A stretch of DNA of 24,370 nt from Lentimicrobiaceae bacterium. Its GTDB lineage: Bacteria > Bacteroidota > Bacteroidia > Bacteroidales > SKPS01. Shown here piece by piece: positions 14,676-22,002 of the stretch (position 1 is the first letter of the stretch; each line of letters starts with the position of its first letter). The notes beneath the pieces are model-generated. The model did no database searches, was not told the DNA's origin, and worked only from the letters and a program-made list of their open reading frames with translations. Both the position numbers and the translations under genes were made by a program. The stretch covers positions 1 through 24,370 of the forward strand of contig SKPS01000221.1 of NCBI GenBank assembly GCA_007119395.1. The letters are read 5' to 3'.

Positions 14676-15524
14676 TCAGGGGCCCACCACTTCGAGTAGT
14701 TTTTTCAGGTCTGCTGCTTTTTCGGGTTTATTGACTCTGAGGTATGCTTGGATGAGACCTGATATGAGGCGCTGGATGATGATTCTGTTATCAGCGGGTT
14801 CGATGCGTTGTTGGGAGACATCCACTTCGGCCAGTTTCAGGAAGAACAGGAGTTCATTTTGCGACAAGGTATTCCCTTTTGAGAAGGGGTTGATATAGAA
14901 CAGCATTTTATCGTTCTCCTGGTAACCGAGGAAGAAGTATTCAGGGAGGTTTACACCCACCACGGGGATACCGAGGCTTCTTGCGACCAGAATGTAAACG
15001 ATCCCCAGGGAGAGGTGGTTCCCTTTTCCGGTATCGAATACCATATTAAGGTAGTAGCAGGGGGGTGAGAGGTGGTCACGTTTGTTGCCGAAGAATTCGT
15101 AGTCGTCGAACAGCACGCTGTTAACGATTTGAATCTTCTCCATCGGAGACAGATCTTCTTTGATTCTCAGATATATATCCTGTGTGATATGACCAAGGTG
15201 GCGTATGATGGTCTCCTCTTTCAGGGTGGGGTATTGGTATCGTGCAATGATCAGTGCACCCAGCAGCAGGTTTTCCTGCCCCATTGCCATCCATTTCTCA
15301 AGGCGGGTTTTAATTGCTTCGAAGTGAAGATCGCGGATAAGTTGCTGCACACGTTTTTTAAACAGGGGGTCATCTGATTGAGACAAGGCCTCTTCAAGCC
15401 ATGGGGTGATGACCGCGCCACGGGCCATAATCTCTTTGATTACAGGGCGTATGATCTCTTCATCGGGATCATCGAGAAGGCTGATCAATGATTTTATTTC
15501 CTGGATGTTGTCAATTGAAGTCAT
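14676..15524 (-). CDS. SirB1-like protein (transglutaminase-like domain, HEAT-like N-terminus)
   Basis: The 282-residue protein begins with a helical region (EIKSLISLLDDPDEEIIRPV...) resembling a short HEAT-type repeat. It is followed by the SirB1/transglutaminase-like segment YYLNMVFDTGKGNHLSLGIVYILVARSLGIPVVGVNLP and ends with a TPR-like helical tail (QAYLRVNKPEKAADLKKLL). The molecular function of the family is not established. The classic transglutaminase Cys position is occupied by other residues (GNHLSLG), so catalysis is doubtful. The start at 15524 or 15533 is preferred over the longer start at 15659, because the -7 box at 15546-15553 lies inside that extension and homologous sequence begins near EIKSLISLLDD. 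It is divergent from usp. Confidence 0.8.
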   Translation of the reverse strand: MTSIDNIQEIKSLISLLDDPDEEIIRPVIKEIMARGAVITPWLEEALSQSDDPLFKKRVQQLIRDLHFEAIKTRLEKWMAMGQENLLLGALIIARYQYPTLKEETIIRHLGHITQDIYLRIKEDLSPMEKIQIVNSVLFDDYEFFGNKRDHLSPPCYYLNMVFDTGKGNHLSLGIVYILVARSLGIPVVGVNLPEYFFLGYQENDKMLFYINPFSKGNTLSQNELLFFLKLAEVDVSQQRIEPADNRIIIQRLISGLIQAYLRVNKPEKAADLKKLLEVVGP

Positions 15525-15545
15525 GCGATCCATCAGTTCAGGCAC

Positions 15546-15553
15546 CAAAGATA
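15546..15553 (-). promoter_or_regulatory. -7 box of the SirB1-like gene
   Basis: The minus strand reads TATCTTTG, a full match to TAnnTTTG; a -33 TTTG at the usual distance is not seen. The predicted transcription start is near 15541, which supports a translation start at 15533 or 15524. Confidence 0.55.
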
Positions 15554-15578
15554 CATCATTGATGTTATACTTCCATGT

Positions 15579-15622
15579 AAAAATTGTTAAAATGGACACA
15601 CATTGGAATATTAACAATTTTT
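15579..15622. repeat. Perfect 12-bp inverted repeat between divergent genes
   Basis: AAAAATTGTTAA (15579-15590) and TTAACAATTTTT (15611-15622) are exact reverse complements, separated by 20 bp. The element lies just upstream of the SirB1-like promoter and about 90 bp before the usp start. It could be an operator, or a hairpin ending in T6 on the plus strand. Confidence 0.7.
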
Positions 15623-15709
15623 TAAGCAAACAAATAAACAAGTATCCGTTGTTTTGCATTTATGTAGTATAGCGGGTTGTAAGATGATCCTATAAACGAT
15701 ATAATACAG

Positions 15710-16597
15710 ATGAGCGAAAAACGCAAAATATTGGTTGCTGTTGACTTCAGTGCGATTTCTGATCGTGCGTTGCGTCAGGCACATAGTTTATCCAAGGCAC
15801 TGGGTAAAGATTTAATGTTAGTACATGTGATTGAGGAGCATGGGGGTTTCTTCTCCTTTTTCACGCCTGAGCAGAAGCAGATGGCTGAGGAGGAGATCAA
15901 TGGCAAGATGGAGGCATTGCAGAAGCGTGCTCTCAAGCACAGTGGTCAAAACGCGGAGTATTTGATATTGAAGGGGAAGCCATACCTTCGCATCCTGGAG
16001 AAGGCAGAAGAGATCAATGCGGCGATGGTGGTAATGGGTGTTCGCGGAGAGGTTTCACACAAGGCCGAGGAGCATTATGTGGGCAGTCACGCTTCCAAAG
16101 TGGCCAAAGCAGCGATCTGCCCGGTTGTGACGGTGAGCAACAAAGTAACGTGCCACAATTTGCGCACATTGCTGCTCCCCCTGGATCTCACCCGGGAAAC
16201 CAGACAAAAGGTGACCAATGCCATCGAGCTGGCAAAAAAGTTCAACGCATCCATAAAAGTGCTTTCGGTGCAACCCTCCTCGGGCGATCATACCATGTAC
16301 ACCCGGCTCACCATTGTACTGAGACAAGTGGTTGAATTTATCCAGAATGCCAACATCGAGTGCAGCGGAGAGTTGATCGAAAACAAAAAGGCTGCCCGTT
16401 CGGCTGTGCCGGCCATTCTAGAGTATGCTGACCAACAAGGGAACATTGACATGATTCTGGTGATGACCCAGTCAGAAGCAGGCATGTTCGACTTCTTCAT
16501 CAGCTCCAATGCACAGGAGATGCTGAAGAGATCAAAATACCCGGTTATGTCCATCAAACCAAAAGACCTGGAAAGGACTTCGGTTTTCTCTTTCTAG
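15710..16597 (+). CDS. Tandem universal stress protein (UspA family)
   Basis: The 295-residue protein has two Usp domains in tandem. Domain 1 (about 1-145) starts RKILVAVDFSAISDRALRQAHSL and ends MGVRGEV...VGSHASKVAKAAICPVVTV, close to the G-x2-G-xn-GS nucleotide-binding pattern. Domain 2 (about 150-295) starts LRTLLLPLDLTRETRQKVTNAI and ends LVMTQSEAGMFDFFISSNAQEMLKRSKYPVMSI, where the glycine motif is lost. Domain 1 might bind ATP while domain 2 probably does not. Such cytoplasmic proteins help cells survive starvation or redox stress. It is divergent from the SirB1-like gene across a spacer with the 12-bp inverted repeat, and converges on mscS with 47 bp between. Confidence 0.92.
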   Translation: MSEKRKILVAVDFSAISDRALRQAHSLSKALGKDLMLVHVIEEHGGFFSFFTPEQKQMAEEEINGKMEALQKRALKHSGQNAEYLILKGKPYLRILEKAEEINAAMVVMGVRGEVSHKAEEHYVGSHASKVAKAAICPVVTVSNKVTCHNLRTLLLPLDLTRETRQKVTNAIELAKKFNASIKVLSVQPSSGDHTMYTRLTIVLRQVVEFIQNANIECSGELIENKKAARSAVPAILEYADQQGNIDMILVMTQSEAGMFDFFISSNAQEMLKRSKYPVMSIKPKDLERTSVFSF

Positions 16598-16644
16598 ACG
16601 CCTACTTATCTGATAACGCGGCTGGTGGGTGCTACCCTCAACGA

Positions 16645-17475
16645 TCAGGCATTCTCTTGCTGGAGATGCACTGTGTGTTGTGGGAATGGAATAATTACAC
16701 CCTCCTGGTCAAAGGCCTTCTTCACCTTTTCCGTCACATCCCAAAAGACAGCCCAATAGTCACCAACAGCTGTCCAGGCTCGCACGCTCAAATCTACCGA
16801 GCTATCGGCAAGATTGCTCACCACCACCATGGGTGCCGGCTCTTGTAAAACGCGCTCATCAGCCTGTAGAATTCTTATCACAATGGAGCGGGCAAGGTCG
16901 ATGTCACTGGTGTAATCGATGCCTATCACCCAGTCAACACGACGGTTCTTCTCTCTTGTGAAGTTGGTTAAGGTATTGTTGACCAACACAGAATTTGGCA
17001 TGATCACGGTCTTGTTGTCCGGGGTCTTCAATACAGTATGGAAGATCTCCACTTCACTCACCACCCCCATAAAACCGCTTGATTCGATAAAGTCGCCGGC
17101 TTTAAACGGCTTTAAAATGAGCAACACCACCCCACCGGCGAAGTTTTGCAGTGTGCCTGACAATGCCATCCCCACTGCAAGCCCGGCCGCACCCAGCAAA
17201 GCGATGAATGAGGTCATCTGTACTCCAAGCATCGATACCACACTGATAATCAACAGAACCTTAAACGTGATCGACAAGAAGGAGATCAGAAAACTTTGCA
17301 GTGCCTGGTCGAAACCTCTGAGAGAGAACAACCGTTTCAGCATGTTGCTTAATCGTTTGATCAGCCATAAACCAACCAATAAGGTGATCAATGCCAGCAA
17401 CAGCTTACCACCGTGTTCAATAATAAGTTCTGTGATCACGCTGGGTGCCGGTAACCATTCCGAAATGTTTTCCAT
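16645..17475 (-). CDS. Small-conductance mechanosensitive channel (MscS family)
   Basis: The 276-residue protein has the usual MscS length and layout. There are three membrane segments, around 24-41 (LLLALITLLVGLWLI), 60-84 (FLISFLSITFKVLLIISVVSML) and 90-118. The last is the pore helix GAAGLAVGMALSGTLQNFAGGVVLLILKPF with its Ala/Gly packing pattern. It is followed by the cytoplasmic beta domain (KTVIMPNSVLVNNTLTN) and the terminal GVIIPFPQ motif. It releases solutes on hypo-osmotic shock in the inner membrane. It is a single-gene unit on the minus strand; its upstream region contains repeat copy B and no clear promoter. Confidence 0.95.
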   Translation of the reverse strand: MENISEWLPAPSVITELIIEHGGKLLLALITLLVGLWLIKRLSNMLKRLFSLRGFDQALQSFLISFLSITFKVLLIISVVSMLGVQMTSFIALLGAAGLAVGMALSGTLQNFAGGVVLLILKPFKAGDFIESSGFMGVVSEVEIFHTVLKTPDNKTVIMPNSVLVNNTLTNFTREKNRRVDWVIGIDYTSDIDLARSIVIRILQADERVLQEPAPMVVVSNLADSSVDLSVRAWTAVGDYWAVFWDVTEKVKKAFDQEGVIIPFPQHTVHLQQENA

Positions 17476-17540
17476 GATAATAGGTTTTAGTTTAAATTGT
17501 TTTTTAACAAAGAACGACCTGCATATTACACTAAAAACCT

Positions 17541-17638
17541 GCGTAAATCCGCGTAATCCGCGGTGAAATGGGTGTTGGCATTTGGCTGCCCCTAACGCGT
17601 GTTATACCTAACGCAGATTACTGTGATTTTCGCAGACC
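17541..17638. repeat. Dispersed repeat (GCGTAATC..GGTGAAA ... CTAACGCG), copy B
   Basis: GCGTAAATCC (17541-17550) and GCGTAATCCGCGGTGAAA (17551-17568) are followed by CTAACGCG (17592-17599). An inverted relative follows at 17609-17635, containing TAACGCAGATTACTGTGATT. Copy A is at 14027-14068. Together with the hairpin array this accounts for most of the gene-free stretch 17476-18026; 17640-17760 is A/T-rich sequence with nothing I can name. Confidence 0.55.
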
Positions 17639-17762
17639 AATAAACGCACATTTTATTTGATGCATGCATGATGCGGGTTAGTTTGATGCAAATATAGTGT
17701 TGAGTAAATCAAAATGCAAATTGAATGCTTTTTTTTCGATAATGTTTGTTGGTGGAGATGGG

Positions 17763-17968
17763 GGGGATTACCTTCGGTGATCCCTTGGCGGGGGTCTTCA
17801 ACGCACAAAAGGGGTTCGCTTCGCTCACCCGCTTTTTGCATTTCAGAAACCGATGCAAGCAAGCGAGGGGATTACCTTCGGTGATCCCTTGGCGGGGGGG
17901 CTTCAACGCACAAAAGGGGTTCGCTTCGCTCACCCGCTTTTTGCACTTCAGAAACCGAATGCAAGCAA
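17763..17968. repeat. Two tandem copies of a 104-bp hairpin-containing unit
   Basis: Copy 1 runs 17763-17866 and copy 2 starts at 17867; they differ by a few substitutions and two one-base insertions. Each unit holds two potential hairpins. The first is GGGATTACC/GGTGATCCC with a TTC loop. The second, on the minus strand, has AAAAGCGGGT pairing with ACCCCTTTT (one bulged C) around an apex containing GCGAAGC. Open frames cross the array on both strands, but they only translate the repeat and are not counted as genes. Confidence 0.85.
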
Positions 17969-18026
17969 GCTTGCATCGGTTTCTGAAGTGCAAAAAGGGT
18001 CTGCTGATGCAGACCCTTTTGTGCGT

Positions 18027-18027
<1 letters not shown>
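17905..18027. repeat. Long inverted repeat abutting tRNA-Ser
   Basis: The arm 17905-17966 (from AACGCACAAAAG to TGCAAGC) and the arm 17969-18027 (from GCTTGCATCGG to CTTTTGTGCGTT) are reverse complements. They differ by one bulged A, one base near the outer stem and a completely different hairpin apex. The inner part, 17937-17966 against 17969-17997, pairs over 29 bp apart from that bulged A. The right arm runs up to the CCA end of the tRNA gene. Confidence 0.85.
17992..18020 (-). terminator. Intrinsic terminator of tRNA-Ser
   Basis: A perfect 12-bp stem (AAAAGGGTCTGC, loop of 4, GCAGACCCTTTT) lies 6 bp after the CCA end on the minus strand and is followed by one more T (17992). It is the right-hand, inverted version of the hairpins in the 104-bp units. 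Confidence 0.8.
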
Positions 18028-18116
<89 letters not shown>

Positions 18117-18182
18117 GGATATATGAAAGATAAAGAACCTATTCCCTGTAACACGGTTAACACAGCGTTAACAGAGCGAGTG

Positions 18183-18213
18183 CAAAATTACATATGTTTT
18201 ATAACATACCAAA
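18183..18213 (-). promoter_or_regulatory. Promoter of tRNA-Ser
   Basis: The minus strand reads TTTG (18210-18213), 19 bp, then TAATTTTG (18183-18190): a perfect consensus match. The start near 18178 gives a precursor leader of about 60 nt. A second, weaker -7 box TATCTTTC (18125-18132) lies closer to the tRNA. Two GTTAAC palindromes (18156-18161, 18167-18172) lie in the leader. Confidence 0.7.
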
Positions 18214-18258
18214 GTTTTTTTTGTTACTTTCACAGCGGAAAAAATAATCAAACACATC

Positions 18259-21200
18259 ATGGTAAAAGATTCTACGAGGTTCATGGCTATACTGTTGTTA
18301 TTCAGCATGTTCTATTTTGTGGTCGATGGGCAAACCCCCAGGCCGCTGCTGCTTCAACCGGGGCAGCGTGTGCCGGAAATGAGTTTTAGCTCTTGGCAAT
18401 CAAGTTTTTCGATTGCACAAGAAAATGTTTTCGATGGCCGGTATTACAAGGTCCTGAGTTTTGCCTCGATACCAACTGATTCAGAGCGGGCTGCGCTGGA
18501 GGCAAAAGGCATAAGGCTCTTAAGTTACTTGCCCGTCAATGGCTACATTGCTTCGATTCCTGAGAGTTTGCACCCAGCTGCTTTCTCAGACATGGGCATT
18601 GTTGCGGTTACCGACTTGTCACCAGATGAGCGTATGGCCTCTCCGTTGCGCACCCAGGACATTCCCGATCGGTGCATCTATGGAGGTTTGATTGAGGTAG
18701 TGGTAACGCTATTTGCAGATGTTTCGCATACCCAGGCCTTGGATCATATGCAAGGATTGGGCTGGGAACACACGCTGGTCACGGGCAATGGCAGGATATT
18801 GCATATGATGTTACCTGTTGGGGAGCTGTACACATTGGTCACCCTCCCTTTTACTCAGTTTGTGGAGGCTTGCGATCATCCAGCTGAACCCGATAACAAC
18901 CGAGGTCGCTCTTTGCATCGTGCCACCAGTTCGTTTCATCCCGGTGCGTTTCCCAACGATTATGATGGTAGTGGTGTGCGTGTTCTGATCAACGATGACG
19001 GGTTCATTGGCCCTCACATTGATTTCCACAACAGGATTCCATATCAGTTCACATTCCACACCGGTCAGGACCACGGAGACCATTGTGCTGGCACCATTTT
19101 GGGTGCGGGCAACCTGAATCCGCGTGCGATGGGTATGGCCCCTGCGGCTGATTTGGTGGTGTACCGTGCGAGCAACTATCCCGGTTTCGACAGCTTATAC
19201 AATCAGTATCACACTTTGGGTATACGAATCACCTCCACTTCATACAGTGATGGTTGCAATGCGGGTTACACAGCGCGTGCTGCCATGCTGGATGAGCAGT
19301 CGCGCACGATGCCTGAGCTGGTGCATGTTTTTTCAGCAGGCAACAACGGCACCCAGAACTGTGGCTACGGAGCGGGCAGTGGATGGGGTAACATCACCGG
19401 TGGCCACAAGATGGGGAAGAATGTGATAGCGGTTGCCAACGTGACCTACACTGACAATTTAGCCAACAGCAGCAGTCGTGGCCCGGCTCACGACGGGCGT
19501 GTAAAGCCCACTGTAGCCGCGTTAGGCAGTCAGGTTTTCTCTACGAGTATTGACAACACCTACGCGATAAAAACGGGCACCTCTATGGCTTGCCCCGGTG
19601 CAGCCGGCACCCTGGCCCTTATGTACGATGCCTACAACCGTCACCATGGAGGGACACCAAACGGTGGGCTGATGAAGTCGATTTTGATGAATACTGCGGA
19701 AGACCTTGGCAACCCCGGCCCCGATTTCCGTTTTGGCTATGGAAGGATCAACGCCATGAGGGCTTTCAGGGTCATAGAAGACTCGCTGTGGGTCACTGAC
19801 AACATCAGTCAGAACGACTCCATCACCTATACCCTTCACGTACCGGCAGGGACCAAGGAGCTACGCATCATGCTTTACTGGACCGATTTTGAAGGTGCTG
19901 TGAACGCATCAAGGGCGCTGGTGAACGACCTGGATTTGGTTGTCACCGGTCCGGACTCTACCTGGTTGCCCTGGGTGCTGGATCACACTCCCAATGCCAC
20001 CGCCCTGAACCAACCGGCTCAACGGAAAAGGGATTCTATCAACAATGCTGAACAAGTCACGCTGTTTGATCCAACGCCCGGCACCTACTACATGCATGTT
20101 CATGGCACCGCGGTGCCCATGGGGCCACAACAGTTTTTTATCAACTGGCTCATCACGGAGGATGAGTTTGCTGTCACCTGGCCACACGAAGGGGCTGCCC
20201 TCGTTCCCGGCTCCACTGAGGTGATACGCTGGGATGCACTGTCCGGCAACGATCCATTCGACCTTGAATACACAACTGACAACGGGGCCACATGGGACAC
20301 CATCGGCTTTGGAATTGGTGCCGACATACGCTACTTCGACTGGTCGGTACCCGCCATAACATCGGGCAACGTGCAGGTCAGACTTATGAGAGACACGGAG
20401 AGTTATACAACAACTCCCTTCACCGTTATGAACATCCCGCAAAACCTGACAGTGGATTGGGTTTGCACCGACTCGATGCAACTCTCTTGGAGCGCTGCCC
20501 CCGGTGCTACAGGTTACCAGGTGATGAAACTGGGTGCTCTCTATATGGACTCCATTGATTACACCACAAACCTGCACATCGTGCTGCACGGAATCCCATT
20601 CCATACCGAAGAGTGGTTCACTGTTAGAGCATACGGCCCTGACCAGGCGCTCAGCAGAAGACCTGTGGCCATCAAAAGAGAACCTGGTGTATTCAATTGT
20701 GTTTTCACCTATGACATGGCAATGGATGCAATCCACAGCCCACAGTCAATGATCTTGTCGGCATGCCACAACAATCAACCGGTACCCGTTTCCGTTACCG
20801 TACACAACAACGGAGCAGCACCGGTCAGCGACTTCACGGTGAACTACAAAGCCAATCAAGGCCCTGTAACGTCAGATACTATCATGCAAACGATTCAACC
20901 CGGTCAATCTCTCCAACACACCTTCTCTGTGCCTCTGCCGTTGCCGGGTGCCAATGACTATAACATTGCGGTGTGGGTGAACACCCCGAACGACCAATTC
21001 CCTTTCAACGACACGTTGTACCAACTCATCAGGGTCGCTGCGTTCCCAACATTGCAGATCCCGTTTCTTGAAACCTTTGAAAGCTTCCCTCTCTGCAACT
21101 CCACCAATGGATGCGAACTGGATGAATGTGCTTTGGGCAATGGATGGTTAAATGCCGAAAACGAACTCTTTGATGTCACCGACTGGATCACCAACAGGGG

Positions 21201-21879
21201 TGGCACACCTTCCTTCTTCACAGGCCCATCTGCTGATAACACCTTGGGCACAGCCATGGGCAAGTATCTCTACCTGGAAGCCACCAACTGTTACAGTGAA
21301 AACGCTGAGTTGATAAGCCCTTGCATTGACCTGACCGATGCCACCCTGCCCGTGCTTTCGTTTTACTACCATATGTTGGGTAACAGCATGGGTGCATTGC
21401 GGCTTGATGTGCTGGCCGACGGGGTATGGCATTTAAATCAGATGCCTGTGCTGATGGGCAACCAGGGCAACGCATGGAGAAACAGACTGGTGCCATTGGA
21501 TCAGTTCAACGGACAAGTTATCAATCTCAGGTTCAGAGGACTAATCGGGCCGGGTTACACCAGTGACATGGCGCTGGACGACATCTCGGTGGTGGAGACC
21601 ATCGGGTTGGAGCAGTACGCCATTGAATCGTCGCTGAAGATGTTCCCCAATCCGGCGAACCACGAGGTGACCATCACCGGGCTAAACCCCACCCAGGGGG
21701 CACTCCGCATAGAGCTCCTCTCGATGCAGGGGCAACTACTCCAGCAAATCGACCTCCCGCAAGGTGCAGAGACCTTCTCTGAAACCTTCAATACCGCTTC
21801 CTACTCGCCCGGACTCTACCTGGTCAGAATCTCAGGAACCCAATCGTCTGTCTCCACTAAACTCGTCATCAACAGATAA
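18259..21879 (+). CDS. Secreted subtilisin-like (S8) protease with type IX sorting domain
   Basis: The 1206-residue protein starts with a signal peptide (about 1-24, ending VVDGQ) and a probable propeptide (25-225). The S8 domain (about 235-500) has Asp246 in LINDDGF, His272 in DHGDHCAG, the oxyanion Asn362 in SAGNNG and Ser442 in TGTSMACPG. A beta-sandwich region follows, then an Ig-like segment (634-715) and an FN3-like segment (724-812, LTVDWV...MQLSWSAAPGATGYQV). Next come a CARDB-like segment (814-930) and a MAM/jelly-roll-like module (934-1114). The last 80 residues (from LKMFPNPANHEVTI to LVRISGTQSSVSTKLVINR) form a type A C-terminal sorting domain, so export by T9SS and surface attachment or release are expected. 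The likely role is extracellular protein digestion. It is a single-gene unit ending at a strong terminator. Confidence 0.94.
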   Translation: MVKDSTRFMAILLLFSMFYFVVDGQTPRPLLLQPGQRVPEMSFSSWQSSFSIAQENVFDGRYYKVLSFASIPTDSERAALEAKGIRLLSYLPVNGYIASIPESLHPAAFSDMGIVAVTDLSPDERMASPLRTQDIPDRCIYGGLIEVVVTLFADVSHTQALDHMQGLGWEHTLVTGNGRILHMMLPVGELYTLVTLPFTQFVEACDHPAEPDNNRGRSLHRATSSFHPGAFPNDYDGSGVRVLINDDGFIGPHIDFHNRIPYQFTFHTGQDHGDHCAGTILGAGNLNPRAMGMAPAADLVVYRASNYPGFDSLYNQYHTLGIRITSTSYSDGCNAGYTARAAMLDEQSRTMPELVHVFSAGNNGTQNCGYGAGSGWGNITGGHKMGKNVIAVANVTYTDNLANSSSRGPAHDGRVKPTVAALGSQVFSTSIDNTYAIKTGTSMACPGAAGTLALMYDAYNRHHGGTPNGGLMKSILMNTAEDLGNPGPDFRFGYGRINAMRAFRVIEDSLWVTDNISQNDSITYTLHVPAGTKELRIMLYWTDFEGAVNASRALVNDLDLVVTGPDSTWLPWVLDHTPNATALNQPAQRKRDSINNAEQVTLFDPTPGTYYMHVHGTAVPMGPQQFFINWLITEDEFAVTWPHEGAALVPGSTEVIRWDALSGNDPFDLEYTTDNGATWDTIGFGIGADIRYFDWSVPAITSGNVQVRLMRDTESYTTTPFTVMNIPQNLTVDWVCTDSMQLSWSAAPGATGYQVMKLGALYMDSIDYTTNLHIVLHGIPFHTEEWFTVRAYGPDQALSRRPVAIKREPGVFNCVFTYDMAMDAIHSPQSMILSACHNNQPVPVSVTVHNNGAAPVSDFTVNYKANQGPVTSDTIMQTIQPGQSLQHTFSVPLPLPGANDYNIAVWVNTPNDQFPFNDTLYQLIRVAAFPTLQIPFLETFESFPLCNSTNGCELDECALGNGWLNAENELFDVTDWITNRGGTPSFFTGPSADNTLGTAMGKYLYLEATNCYSENAELISPCIDLTDATLPVLSFYYHMLGNSMGALRLDVLADGVWHLNQMPVLMGNQGNAWRNRLVPLDQFNGQVINLRFRGLIGPGYTSDMALDDISVVETIGLEQYAIESSLKMFPNPANHEVTITGLNPTQGALRIELLSMQGQLLQQIDLPQGAETFSETFNTASYSPGLYLVRISGTQSSVSTKLVINR

Positions 21880-21900
21880 GAAACATTTTGCTGCGGAAAT

Positions 21901-21948
21901 AGAAAAAGGTCAATCCGAACCATGAGGTGTTCAGATTGACCTTTTTCT
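21901..21948. terminator. Bidirectional terminator between the protease gene and ftcD
   Basis: AGAAAAAGGTCAATC (21901-21915) pairs perfectly over 15 bp with GATTGACCTTTTTCT (21934-21948), with an inner GAAC/GTTC stem. The A-run on one side and T-run on the other let it serve both convergent genes. Confidence 0.88.
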
Positions 21949-22002
21949 GTGCAGTGCGGTCACTCAGAGAGATTGACCGGCACCGTTGTTTGGCAGGGGA
22001 AT

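Noticed and set aside
15579..15622. Calling the inverted repeat a Rex operator
   Set aside because: Half-sites fit, but the 20-bp spacer does not match known Rex sites, so it is reported only as an unexplained inverted repeat.
19909..20736. 275-codon open frame on the minus strand within the protease gene
   Set aside because: Antisense to the continuous protease frame; composition gives no signal, motif or plausible start region.
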